64,000 nucleotides of DNA from Xiphydria camelus (Eukaryota > Arthropoda > Insecta > Hymenoptera > Xiphydriidae): the NCBI GenBank assembly GCA_963678675.1, contig OY783192.1, positions 3,172,001 through 3,236,000 on the forward strand. The letters are read 5' to 3'. The notes under the pieces were generated by a model. That model did no database searches, was not told the DNA's origin, and was given only the letters and a program-made list of their open reading frames with translations. Position 1 is the first letter of the stretch; every line of letters starts with the position of its first letter. This document shows, one piece after another, positions 38,416-48,302 of this stretch. The position numbers and the translations under genes were made by a program.

Positions 38416-39698
38416 GAAGTGTACGCTAAAATTAGAAAACAATCGATCGAGTGGATTCAGCTTCAAAGCGCGTCACGTACCTACAATCAAAAGAATAGGA
38501 AATAGAGAACATAGTGCGCTTAATCAATCCCCTCGCGTGTTTCTCCCTCAGACAGTGACGGGGTTGGTCGAAGACGCGCAGTTCTCTATTTCTCGTTCGC
38601 TATTTCTCCTATTGTGTACAAGTCGTTGCTATAATTGAAGCCCATTACACAATGCGAAGAACATGTATGGCACAAGAATCTCATTGTTTCGATGAGTTCC
38701 TCTCTAGTATATCGGATCCACGATTGATCGAAACTCTTATTTCTTACTCCGTACTCTGTATGAATTTTTTTCATCTTATACTGCATTTTATCAATTTAAT
38801 ATTATGAAATATCCTTTCCCAGAGTACATATGTACCTGCTACTTCTTTACGTAGTGAAGTCGACACGTCGGAAAAAGTTTCCACGAATCATATAGGAATG
38901 CAGATGGAAGAAACCAATTTGAACATTAGGTATAATTAATTTCCGCTCCGCTGGTGATCGCATTGTTCATGCAAGAATAATATAATGGCACGACCGCGGA
39001 CTCCCCACCACGTAAGGAAGTCCATTTTCACTGATCCAACCGCGCGATGGAGTATAGCGTGTGTCGGTGATATAACCAGACTGTATAATATTATCGTAAA
39101 CCTTCCGCCTCCCGTATACCGCAATTCCGGCGTTTCTTAATTCGACCGAACATCTATCCGCGATACATTCGACTCACTATCGTCGATCGAATGTTTACGC
39201 TTCACCGATAACGCGGGTAGATATGTCCCCGCTAATGCTTCCTTGCTCGCATGATAAAATTCTCATAAATATTCTCTGTATTATTTTACTCCGAATTTCA
39301 TAAAGATGCTAGATAACAACGTAGAAACGTATATGCAGCGGAATATGAGCTATGCCGCAATATAACAGTGATACCTTGAGTGCAAAAAATGCCTCTCAAT
39401 GTTAAACTCCAAAATGTTCCGGAGCACGCACAAAGGGAAGCCCGTCGTATGTCTACCTAGATAGTGAAGTTCAGGAACCTTACGATTCACCAGCGAACTG
39501 CACTGTACACGCCACATAGTAAGAAAAATAACGTATCCTCGTCGACGTTCTCTACGTGCGTTCCCAGGGAGAGGAACGCACAAAGGGCCAATAAGCGGCA
39601 CCAGATGCTAGATGTAATATTTGCCCGGAGCGCTCAAACCGATAAGTAGTACGCTGAACCGCAGGAAGGCAGACGAGCGAGCTTAAGCGAAGTAAATA

Positions 39699-39700
<2 letters not shown>

Positions 39701-39741
<41 letters not shown>
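39701..39741. repeat. (GA)n microsatellite
   Basis: GA dinucleotide run of about 40 bases followed by purine-rich sequence to about 39800. Confidence 0.95.
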
Positions 39742-39745
<4 letters not shown>

Positions 39746-41505
39746 AAAAGGAAGACGACGAGTGGAAAGGAGAAGAGGAGGGAAGGAGTCGAGAGAGCCC
39801 CGCACGATGTAGGTGGAAAAATGCAGAACCGAAGCAATTACAGCTCGTTACTAGGGGAGATCACACGGACAATCGCCACGTGTGTGGCAATGGCCCCGAG
39901 CGCTCTCCCCGCGAGAATGCTACAACGGTACAGAACGGTGGGGCAAAAGTATCGTATGGGAAAATTTTGCTTTTTTTGGGAAGTAAACCGTCTTTACCCT
40001 TGCCCGAGCATGTACATAGACGTTTACGCGAGAGGCGTCGCGGCCTCTTTATTTGAGAACTTTTACGACCTTAATATCCAGCTTTTTCCCAATTACTCGG
40101 TAATGTTCCAGCGGGGCAAACATTGGTAGGAATAAACGTAATATAGCCTCGTACAATCGACTTATAAGGGTCGGTGTACAGCCACTAAATACACAGCGTT
40201 ATCGTTATAGCCCGTTGATTGCCTATAATTCGCAGGGGCGATTGAAATTTGTAGGAATCACGAATATTCATTTATCTCGCGACACTCATTCGCAATTCCG
40301 GAATCGCTCGATTTATACGGTCCGCGAAACGTCAGGTTTAAAGAATTATTTTAAATAAGAACTCTCTCTCTCTCTCTCGCGCTATTTCTGACCTGCCGCG
40401 ATACCTCAATCCTCCAAAATATACAGGCTACAATGCGGTTCAATTTAGTTCACTATCTCTAAACTTTCGTGACGCGATACACGAATTCACCCTCGTCGCT
40501 AGATAGTCTCGACCGATTCTCAGAACGACGTCCCTTAATCCGAGTAATAATTATCCCCTCGGTATGTAGGTACGCAACTTTGGGGCTGGTAATGTTCGCG
40601 ATACGCAGCGGATATATTTACTTAGCCGGTATCTCAAGGCGGTAAACTATGCATGAACGAGGCCTCTACGCCTATAAGCTAGTACCGTTGTACTCATCGC
40701 CCCGAAAATCGCAAGCTACCGCGCCCTCGACCCTTCTCCCGCGTACCCATATACATATATTATTCACACTATCTCCACGAACGCGGCAGACGTCAGCGAC
40801 AGTCTAATTCGTATCGGTAGAGCCGGGGTCGATCGAGGAGAAAACCTCGATGGGGGGATAAATCTGGAAGGGAGATATTTCAAAATTTCACTTTATACGG
40901 TACGACGACGCGCGGGAAGAGGTGAAGTCATTTTTCAGAACTCCCCCTAGCTCAATCCGGGCTTCGATGGAAGGAGCGCCGGCAGATGTGCTTGCCCCGA
41001 CACCAGAGACGCACCTTTCTCAAAGTAAAATTGTCTCGTGAGCTTTCCATCGATCAAAGCTGTACTTCTACCCAAAGGCGTCGCTTTTTCCCGATTTTTC
41101 CGGAACGGCCTCTCTGTTTTGCGCGATATCTCCTTTCAGTCGCTCCTTCCATCGGCGATAAATTACAGAGGCACCCACAAAAACCGAATTCGCCGAAGCA
41201 AAATCAATTACGCGGGGGAGGAAGGTTCCGCGATACAAATTGTTCTGAACCATCGATTCTCCCCTCCCGCGGGCTATGATTTACATACAAGACACCGCAA
41301 TGCTTACCCTCTAAGGATCCGTTATCCTACGTGCAAGTATCCCAACGACCGCACATAGAAATTATATTCATTCACGATTTTCGTGGATATTCATAATACA
41401 TACTTACGTCAACATTTTCCAATCATAGTAGACATAGACGACCGATAAGAAAAAAAAATTTGCAACGTTCAGGGCAAATCAAGATTAATATACTTCTCTC
41501 GATAG

Positions 41506-41511
41506 TTTATT
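41506..41511 (-). terminator. Candidate polyadenylation signal of transaldolase
   Basis: AATAAA on the minus strand, about 145 bases after the transaldolase stop codon, with AT-rich sequence around it. It is the first canonical hexamer I noticed downstream. Cleavage was not observed, so the call rests on motif and distance alone. Confidence 0.4.
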
Positions 41512-41656
41512 ATTGTAAATATATCGATCATATATATATATATTGTATATCACATAGTCACCATTTTAAGGAATGTACATATTAGTAAAAATGCATTCTA
41601 AAAATACAATAACTTTGTTCTTGATGTATGTACAATACGCGACCAATGATGACGAT

Positions 41657-41931
41657 TTAACCTTGAATTTTGTCTTGCAACAATTTCTCGAGTTTGCGCA
41701 TGTCGACAGCGAATTTGCGAATACCGTCGGATAATTTATCCGTTGCCATTTGATCTTCATTCAACTGCCACCTAAATGTTGCTTCATCCAGCGTGATTTT
41801 TTCCAAGCTCGATTTTTTAGCAGCTTCCGAGTTGAGAACCTTACGGATAGGTTCGTTGCTCTTCTCTAATTCTTCCAAGAGTTTCGGACTGATGGTCAAA
41901 TAATCGCAACCAGCAAGCTCTCTAATTTCAC
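41657..41931 (-). CDS. Taldo: Transaldolase terminal exon
   Basis: Encodes residues 242-332: [20 protein letters not shown], then [20 protein letters not shown] and the C-terminal helix that closes the active site. The stop is TAA at 41657-41659. The ending (KLLQDKIQG) is about five residues shorter than in human. Confidence 0.95.
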
Positions 41932-44793
41932 CTTTAGAATTTTTATGTAAAAGTCATTTACAAAGAAATATTTCGAATTTTTCTACGTTGAACAACGTTG
42001 GCATAGAAGCTTACCAACGTTCCGGAAAGAAGCCCCCATTACCACCGTCTTGTAGCCAAACTTCTTATAATAATTGTAAATCTTTGTCACGGAAATAACG
42101 CCGGGATCTTCCTTAGCTTCGAAAGATTTTGCGTCGGTATTAGCGACATACCTGAAATTAACATTATAATACCATTAATAATAATAAATAATATAATAAC
42201 ATTATTATTAATAAATATATATTAATATTATTAATAATATATAATAACATTAATATTAGATAGACGTATTTACGATCATATTTAAAGACGTTCATTTACT
42301 AATCAATTGATTACGTCTTTGAATAATAATACACGTTTGCTGCGTATCAAGATCATTGCCCATCAAAATCACAGCCACCCTCACGCGGGAGCCGCATGAT
42401 ACGCAGCGAACGTGTTTTAATCATTGGAGATGTTATTATACATACCAATCGAGAATTCTACCGACAAACGGAGAAATCAGAGTCACTCCAGCTTCGGCAC
42501 AGGCAACAGCTTGCCCAAACGAAAATAGAAGTGTCAAGTTGCAGTGAATGCCGTACTTCTCCTCAAGTTCCCTAAAGGATAATTATGATTATAATTATCC
42601 GTTATAACTTATAATTATTAACTTTTTCCTATAATGAACAAGATCCAACTAAAGCGACGCATCTTACTTTGCCGCCTGGATACCTTCCCACGTGGAAGCA
42701 AGCTTGATTAAAATGCGTTCTTTGCTGATACCGGCTTCTTCATAGAGAGCAATCAGCTTCTTTGCCTTCTCAATACTTGCTTCTTTATTAAACGAAAGCC
42801 TGGCATCCACCTCGGTAGAAACACGTCCAGGAATGATCTTCAAGATTTCTTGACCGAACAAAACGCAAGTGATGTCGATAGCAGCTTCTGTTTGTTCAGC
42901 CAAAGTACTAAAAGTACAAAAAACATACGGTCTTCGTTTAACTACCTTGTTCCGATATATTTAGACAATGCCTCGGCGATTAAAGATGATACGCCTTTAG
43001 AAAGTTATTACAAATCGATAAAGCATAATAATTCACGTTAATGAGAAATAGAAAAGTAAATACATACGATCCTACTTTTTTACCATACTGAACAGCTTTA
43101 TCAAGTAATGGAGCATATTTCTTTTGATTAGCTGCAGCCAGAATTAAAGATGGATTAGTGGTGGCATCCGTTGGTTTGAATTGTTCCATAGCTAAAAAAC
43201 ATAATTCACCGAATGTAGTGATGTTTACCCTTCAAAAGGATAGGGTAAAAATGTATTTGTGTCTTTTTATCTGTCCGTTTGCCTCCCAATATTTTTTGAA
43301 TGCTTTTACTAATCTTATTGACACTCGCATACACGATCATTGACTTTTGACCCAACGTGAATTCATTACTAGACGTGATCACAAGAAGGAGGGATATAGT
43401 AGAGATGGACGGGGGAAACAGAAATAGAAAAAATTGCCTATTTAAACACGATTTTTTTTTTTTTTCAAAAAATGACCGATTTTAAAAAGAAAATATCTTC
43501 ACGTTTTCAAATACATCCTAATATGTTTACAAACTACGAATTTTTGAAAAATTAGACTCCTGGATTCGCGCGCGCGTTCAATGTAAATAATTTTCTATCA
43601 AAAAGCTAGAGGCTTCAAATTTCTGTTGTCACCTGCTTATACCAGAACTGTACTGCTTTACGAATATAATAATTAAAAATGACAAGTAATTGAAAAAGAA
43701 AATAACATTGGATACCAAGATTCGAATCCGCGTTCTTAGTCAATTATCCTATAGATAGTCCTTTAGTGATGTCTGGTGTTCCCAGAATCACTAGTTGACT
43801 TATAACCAGCTAAATTAAGTAAAGATTTATGTTTAAATAATAACTTCATTTGTGGTTTATAATTCGATGGGTAACTAAATAATTGTGAAAGTTATAATCT
43901 ATTTGGATAAGTAGTATCATATCCCTAACAATATGCAAAATAATAGAACAGCCATTTAAATATATCTAACTTACAGAGCGCTCCCCTATAAAGATTCTTT
44001 CTTCTTGTAGAATTATCAAGAGGTCATGCAGTTTCAACATCGACTTGATTACATTGAAAATAAACATCATAAAGCATTAAGACAAAGAAGCAAATATAAT
44101 GTGATTCATACTGAATTGAATTTCATCCAAAATTTAGCAGAAAATCGCTAGTGGCGATTTTTATAACTTTATCAAGTCTTAATCTACCAGTTCGTAATTT
44201 TTTTTTTGGAATAAAAAATATCATTCTTAGTTGTAAATCGTAATCTCGAATTAAGTTACAGTAAGGTGTACAAGTGATTAAGTATTAAACAAAAAGTTAC
44301 CATTTATTTAATAAAATCCTTACAATTTCATACTAAAAATTGTTAATTGCTAGTAATTAAGTAAATGAATTCGGTTCTTGATTTATGCCGGTCAATTAAA
44401 AATCGTATTGTGTAGGATGTAATAAGCATTTTATGCTTCAATAAAAATAATTAAGTTTTGAGAAAACTCTTAATCAATATTGGTGGAAAACTAAAAAAAA
44501 TATTTACAATTCTAAATTAAATATAATTCAGTTTCACCAATAAACAAGATGATAATATAGGAAGACGATTGATCGAGCACCTGTTTCAAATTTCCCCCTC
44601 TCGTCAGCTTCAGCCGCAACAATGACATAATCACCTTTCTAGACGACCCGATTCCTCAACCATATTCACAAGCGGCATTACTAAAACTTTACTCACCATG
44701 GAAGTCACCGGTATCGGCAACCACCGTCGTGACCGCTTTCAATTGCTCCAACGAGTTCGGCATCTTCGTCCTTTTGCACTGTGGTTCGCTCAT
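41657..44793 (-). CDS. Taldo: Transaldolase, complete six-exon gene
   Basis: Cytosolic enzyme of the non-oxidative pentose phosphate pathway; it moves a dihydroxyacetone unit between sedoheptulose 7-phosphate and glyceraldehyde 3-phosphate. Coding exons on the minus strand, 5' to 3': 44697-44793, 43068-43191, 42668-42907, 42446-42571, 42015-42151, 41657-41931. They join to 999 bases, 332 aa plus TAA, close to the human length of 337. All junctions are GT/AG and in phase. Family landmarks read directly: VVADTGD with Asp27, [25 protein letters not shown] with Glu106, the Schiff-base lysine at position 142 in [11 protein letters not shown], and [10 protein letters not shown]. All three catalytic positions fall at the human numbering. 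The start at 44793 is preferred because the residues before Met11 (SEPQCKRTK) align with the human N terminus. A TATAAATA lies at 44807-44814, only 14 bases before this ATG, so short transcripts could instead begin at Met11. Nothing appears broken. Confidence 0.96.
42015..42151 (-). CDS. Taldo: Transaldolase exon 5
   Basis: Encodes residues 196-242, including [27 protein letters not shown] and MGASFRNVG. These match the conserved phosphate-binding C-terminal barrel region of eukaryotic transaldolases. It is split in phase 1 within Gly242, ahead of an 83-base intron. Confidence 0.95.
42331..42415. mobile_element. Small inverted-repeat element in transaldolase intron 4
   Basis: Two arms of about 19 bases (42331-42349 and 42397-42415; left arm ACACGTTTGCTGCGTATCA) pair with one mismatch around a 47-base centre rich in GC, within an otherwise AT-only intron. 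The base composition contrast suggests an inserted MITE remnant of 85 bp. No target duplication was identified. Confidence 0.55.
42446..42571 (-). CDS. Taldo: Transaldolase exon 4
   Basis: Encodes residues 154-196, including [18 protein letters not shown] and [10 protein letters not shown], late barrel strands that line the active site. Donor GTATGT, acceptor TTTAG. The intron that follows (42152-42445) carries a small inverted-repeat insertion. Confidence 0.95.
42668..42907 (-). CDS. Taldo: Transaldolase exon 3 (catalytic lysine)
   Basis: Encodes residues 74-154. Contains the [13 protein letters not shown] signature with Glu106 and [11 protein letters not shown], whose lysine (residue 142) forms the Schiff base with the substrate. 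The exon ends with two bases of Lys154 before a GTAAGA donor. Confidence 0.96.
43068..43191 (-). CDS. Taldo: Transaldolase exon 2
   Basis: Encodes residues 33-74 ([18 protein letters not shown] and onward), the first strand and helix of the barrel. The acceptor is TTTTTTAG; the donor GTATGT follows the bases TC of Ser74. The phase fits exons 1 and 3. Confidence 0.95.
43192..44696 (-). other. Transaldolase intron 1, AT-rich, no gene seen
   Basis: A 1505-base intron between the first two coding exons. It is strongly AT-rich, with homopolymer T and A tracts near 43450. I see no open frame of note and no clear inverted-repeat element. A tRNA-like B-box sequence near 43711 was considered and rejected. 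Confidence 0.7.
44697..44793 (-). CDS. Taldo: Transaldolase exon 1 (start codon)
   Basis: Encodes residues 1-32 plus one base of codon 33. It carries Met1, a basic KRTK stretch, a second in-frame Met at residue 11 (44763), and the catalytic Asp27 within VVADTGD. It ends CATG before the donor GTGAGT. The following 1.5 kb intron is the longest in the gene. Confidence 0.92.
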
Positions 44794-44814
44794 CCTTGTA
44801 CAATTTTATTTATA

Positions 44815-46314
44815 CACGAACGCCGATACACTTACGACTCCAATGACCTACGAGAGACACTTGCTAACAGACTCGCCAACCTCTTCTCAGAAAATGTTAG
44901 TCCCACGTACTAGAATATTGCTTCCGGAACTTCCGACGTCGAAACATACGAAACCTTAAATACCCTTAGCGAACAGTTAACGAGTTAAAAAATCTTATAA
45001 AATGCATCAAATATATTAAAATGTAATTAATTAATTATATTCTCTTTCTCTCTCTCTCTTAGTTTTTACTTGTTTTATATTTTCACTTGAAAATACCGCG
45101 ATAGGTTGGTAGCACTTGGTACCGTCATCGATCTGCCTTTTGATAGCTATCCGTAATTTTCCAAACTATTATTTCGAAAAAACGTGATACAAATATTATT
45201 GATAAATTGATTGGTCTGGTAAAATTATATGAATTTTTTCACGCTTGTGAAATTTAACGAGAAAAATATATTCAGTATAATAATAATACTTACCTCAGCT
45301 TTCATTTTATCGCATTAACACTACACGTTCAAAAAAATACCACTATGTACCTACATATATTAATTTTATTATCACTTTTACGTAATTATCATTGATAATT
45401 TGAAAAGTTGCTCGTATTAAATATATATTATATTTCTGTACCCCCTTTAAAGTAAAATTTTCAATGTATTAATAATACTAAATAAACAGATAGCCGATAT
45501 ACTTTCTGGCGATGAATGCTACTAGAACGACCAAATAAAATGTTTATTTATTAAAATTTAACGTCTTTAAGTACAGCAAGCAAATTTGATTTATATAATC
45601 TCATAAATAAGCCCAAATTTAATAATTTCAAGGTTAATTAAACAATCGCTTATAATGATACATAATATAAGTTATGTACAATACTTCGAGTTAGATCTAA
45701 TGTCATATAAAAATATTTACGCGCTAATTATACAAAAAATACTCCTACTCCAGATTAATCACTCATAAATACATTTGAATGATCATTTCTATTTAGCAAA
45801 ACCTCACATATATGTATATTTCCAAGGAAACCCGGTTTAAAATCGTTATACATACAAATACTTTCAGGCATTCATGGAATCGTTGAATCGAAACATATTT
45901 TTACCGCTTACACACACTACTCAGCACCATTTTATTATAATCTTTGTTTCTACGTGTGGAAGCGGTATTGCAGCTCTATTACTAAATGTAGAAATACTTT
46001 CTAGAGCAAAAACTTTCAATCAAAGCATTCATGGGCAAGCTCGTATTCAAGAAATAAAGTTAATCATAAATGTTTGCTATCAATTTTTTCTCTCTTCCAT
46101 ATTATAAAATGTGAAAAGCAACTATATATGAAATGAATAATGTAGTATAAAGCATCATGAACGCCTTCACGTCAATTTTTAATTTATCTTACAATCTAGT
46201 ATAAGTTATTTGAAAGTACTCAATTCCTACAGTCTCAAATTATTAATTCGTTGAATATTATATAAATGTAAATGAGTAATTCTGGTTATGCGCATGAAGA
46301 TTTAACTTCATAAC
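44815..46314. other. Intergenic stretch between transaldolase and Ugalt
   Basis: About 1.5 kb, very AT-rich, holding the transaldolase promoter side and the Ugalt 3' side. Contains a short CT run at 45046-45059. AATAAA-type hexamers on the minus strand (for example 45931-45936) may end the Ugalt transcript, but several compete. No gene seen. Confidence 0.55.
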
Positions 46315-46433
46315 ATTTGTGACCTCGAATCTCGCAATATATATAGCTGGTTCAATTGACTAAAGAAGAATTTGTGACCTCGAATCTCGCAAATATATAG
46401 CTGGTTCAATTGACTAAAGAAGAATTTGTGACA
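46315..46433. repeat. Tandem duplication, 54-55 bp unit, 2.2 copies
   Basis: Unit 1 at 46315-46369, unit 2 at 46370-46423, and a partial third at 46424-46433. Each begins ATTTGTGACCTCGAATCTCG; the copies differ mainly in the length of a short TA run. It lies 100-220 bases after the Ugalt stop codon, so it probably sits in that gene's 3' UTR. Confidence 0.85.
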
Positions 46434-46533
46434 TAATTACTTGCAAAAAAACATTATCGCTGTCCATTTGAAATTATGATTCCAACTATGAAAATGGCAG
46501 TAACTTTCACAGCATTTTAGATAATATCTTCGC

Positions 46534-47184
46534 CTATACCTTTTCCAATAAATGAGTTTTTATACTAGATGTCGAATCTTTTGGCTGATGACTGTACATG
46601 AATATTGAACAAATTACTAGGACGGCCCCCGCTATAAACTGCAAGGTTAGCTGAAAATTAAATAAGTATATCGAAACTATACAGGAAATTATGATTGCTA
46701 AAGATGTTGCAAAACCCTTCAGAATATTGTCCGCGTGCTTTACAACCATCGCAACAATTAAACCTCCTCCCGCTTGCAGAACTACTAGATAGTAGATAAA
46801 CCCATCATAGCCAAAGAAAAATCCCTGATTTCTGATAATGTCTCCATCATTTAAAAAGCAAGTGAACAATCCAAATGGTAGAGATAGAAAGCTTAATTGA
46901 ACATTTCGCATCCACACTGAAATATCAGAACCCTTCAAAATTTTTTCAAAGTAAATTCCCGCGAAACCTGATATGAAACACGCACTGAGTGCTGCAGAAA
47001 ATCCAAGAAGGCGATTTTGCTCGATACCAGAAGGTACAGTGTTTGGTCCAGTTTGTGCTAATTGCACCAGTATTACACCTATCAATAACAATAATAACGC
47101 ACACCACTGAATTCTATGTAAAGTTTTTCGAAGGATTACTACGGCGAAAAGGGCCGTTGTAAGAATTTTCAATTGATAAGTGAC
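46534..47184 (-). CDS. Ugalt: Ugalt terminal exon
   Basis: Encodes residues 121-336, most of the transporter: VTYQLKILTTALFAVVILRK, then QNRLLGFSAALSACFISGFA, the GGGLIVAMVVKHADNILKG segment and the last hydrophobic helices. The C-terminal tail ends HLLEKV then TAG, with no long extension. Confidence 0.96.
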   Translation of the reverse strand, partial: VTYQLKILTTALFAVVILRKTLHRIQWCALLLLLIGVILVQLAQTGPNTVPSGIEQNRLLGFSAALSACFISGFAGIYFEKILKGSDISVWMRNVQLSFLSLPFGLFTCFLNDGDIIRNQGFFFGYDGFIYYLVVLQAGGGLIVAMVVKHADNILKGFATSLAIIISCIVSIYLFNFQLTLQFIAGAVLVICSIFMYSHQPKDSTSSIKTHLLEKV

Positions 47185-48302
47185 CTAGAAAGATGAAAAA
47201 AAATGATTAAGAATAAACTAATAATTGTAAAATTACTCTCAGAGGATATTAAATATGCACAAAACTTATAACGCGTAATTTATATTACCTGATGAGTAGC
47301 TGCATCCAGATTAGAAGCAGATACATACAGTAGATTATTCTGTACAATGTATAGTAGAGATGGAACGCAAACTTTTAAGGTATCAATTGGTTGTTTCAAA
47401 ATAGTAACATCCAGCATTCGTACAAACATTGTAAAACTACCTTCTTCAAGGTATACTAGTATTAAACATGTTATTAATTTAACAACTTCAGCCATGACAA
47501 CAGCTGAAACAAGAGAAATACTTCATAAATATATCATATAGTTTGATCGTGATATATTATAAGACACCTTGTGCTCTGTATATAGTTACCTGTTGACGAA
47601 AGGAACATATTCCCGGATCTAGTGCGTGCATAACGCATGCTAAGTCCCACCAAAGCATTTTGAAGTGTGAGTGTGACCAAGCTGACATACTTAAGAATTT
47701 GTGTGTTTTCTACAGATAAAAACATATATTTGATAACAGCTCTATTTAAAATATAAGATTCAAATAATATTATCAATTATATACTTTGCTGATGTGGTCT
47801 GATCATATTCTTAGCCGGAACGTCTCTATTAATTTATTGCAATGTCCAAACTGGACTAATCACATTTTCCTCTGTAGAATATAAAAGAAATAACACATAC
47901 CTATATGTAAAGAGAAAGTTTCTAAATATTTATCACATTCTACACACATTAGGAAGAAAAATACTGATAGCTCTTAATATTATTTCATATTTTATTTATT
48001 TAAATAATGTACTTTTTACAGAACTGTAGTGTTTAAACGATTATTTAGACGATTATGCATATTTTTTATTGTTTTAACAGTGCATTATGCAAATATTTGT
48101 TTATTATGAACACGAATGAAAGTTATTGAGAAGAAACAGGTGATTGCTATATTGTTTTCGGCGTGACACCATCGATATTTTTTATATTTACCTAATAATC
48201 TTAAAATCAAAATTGATAACTCTTCTACCCGGCCTGTACACGTTGACAGATACGAAATCCACATTCCATACTCTTACCCCTTCCGCCGCTAAAACTAGCC
48301 AT
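46534..48302 (-). CDS. Ugalt: UDP-galactose/UDP-sugar transporter, SLC35A family, complete
   Basis: Golgi multi-pass membrane antiporter that imports UDP-sugars for glycosylation in exchange for UMP. Coding exons, 5' to 3': 48278-48302, 47590-47709, 47289-47503, 46534-47184; together 1011 bases, 336 aa plus TAG. The phases agree at all three introns. Family hallmarks: TLTLQNALVGLSMRYARTR in the first membrane segment, NNLLYVSASNLDAATHQ, TYQLKILTTALFAV, SGFAGIYFEKILKG, SVWMRNVQL and HADNILKGFATS. These match SLC35A2/SLC35A3 and especially the Drosophila Ugalt type; the exact sugar range (UDP-Gal, UDP-GalNAc, UDP-GlcNAc) cannot be read from sequence. The first exon is only 25 bases and was chosen because its ATG, GGTAAGAG donor and phase fit. 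An out-of-frame ATG (48373) lies upstream and would be a short upstream frame if transcribed. Confidence 0.94.
47289..47503 (-). CDS. Ugalt: Ugalt exon 3
   Basis: Encodes residues 49-120. Starts AVVMAEVVKLITCLILVYLE (second membrane helix) and ends in the family signature SASNLDAATHQ. It is followed by a 104-base intron in phase 0. Confidence 0.95.
47590..47709 (-). CDS. Ugalt: Ugalt exon 2
   Basis: Encodes residues 9-49, NTQILKYVSLVTLTLQNALV and on to the RYARTRSGNMFLSST loop: the first transmembrane helix and its conserved cytosolic exit. Acceptor CTGTAG, donor GTAACT; an 86-base intron follows. Confidence 0.94.
48278..48302 (-). CDS. Ugalt: Ugalt first coding exon (25 bases)
   Basis: Encodes MASFSGGR plus the first base of Glu9, followed by a strong donor GTAAGAGT. 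The next exon begins with AA, so the split codon becomes GAA. Drosophila Ugalt also has a short, poorly conserved N terminus before the first membrane segment. No transcript evidence is available, and another short upstream exon could serve instead. Confidence 0.65.

Larger units (their letters stand above)
28468..41505. other. Gene-free stretch before transaldolase
   Basis: No coding exon recognised. Contains the repeats annotated separately between 30569 and 38415, GA and CT microsatellites, and CpG-rich unique blocks (31180-32880, 36640-38270, 40700-41350). The 170-codon minus-strand frame at 36115-36627 shows no known motif. Confidence 0.55.

Noticed and set aside
43690..43790. Possible tRNA on the minus strand, with GGATTCGAATC resembling a B box
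   Set aside because: The expected T-arm stem (CGCGG with CTTGG) does not pair and no cloverleaf could be drawn; at most a decayed tRNA-derived sequence.
44807..44814. TATAAATA as a definite transaldolase TATA box
   Set aside because: It is only 14 bases before the preferred start codon; use as a TATA box would exclude Met1, whose flanking residues look conserved. Left as an open point rather than annotated.
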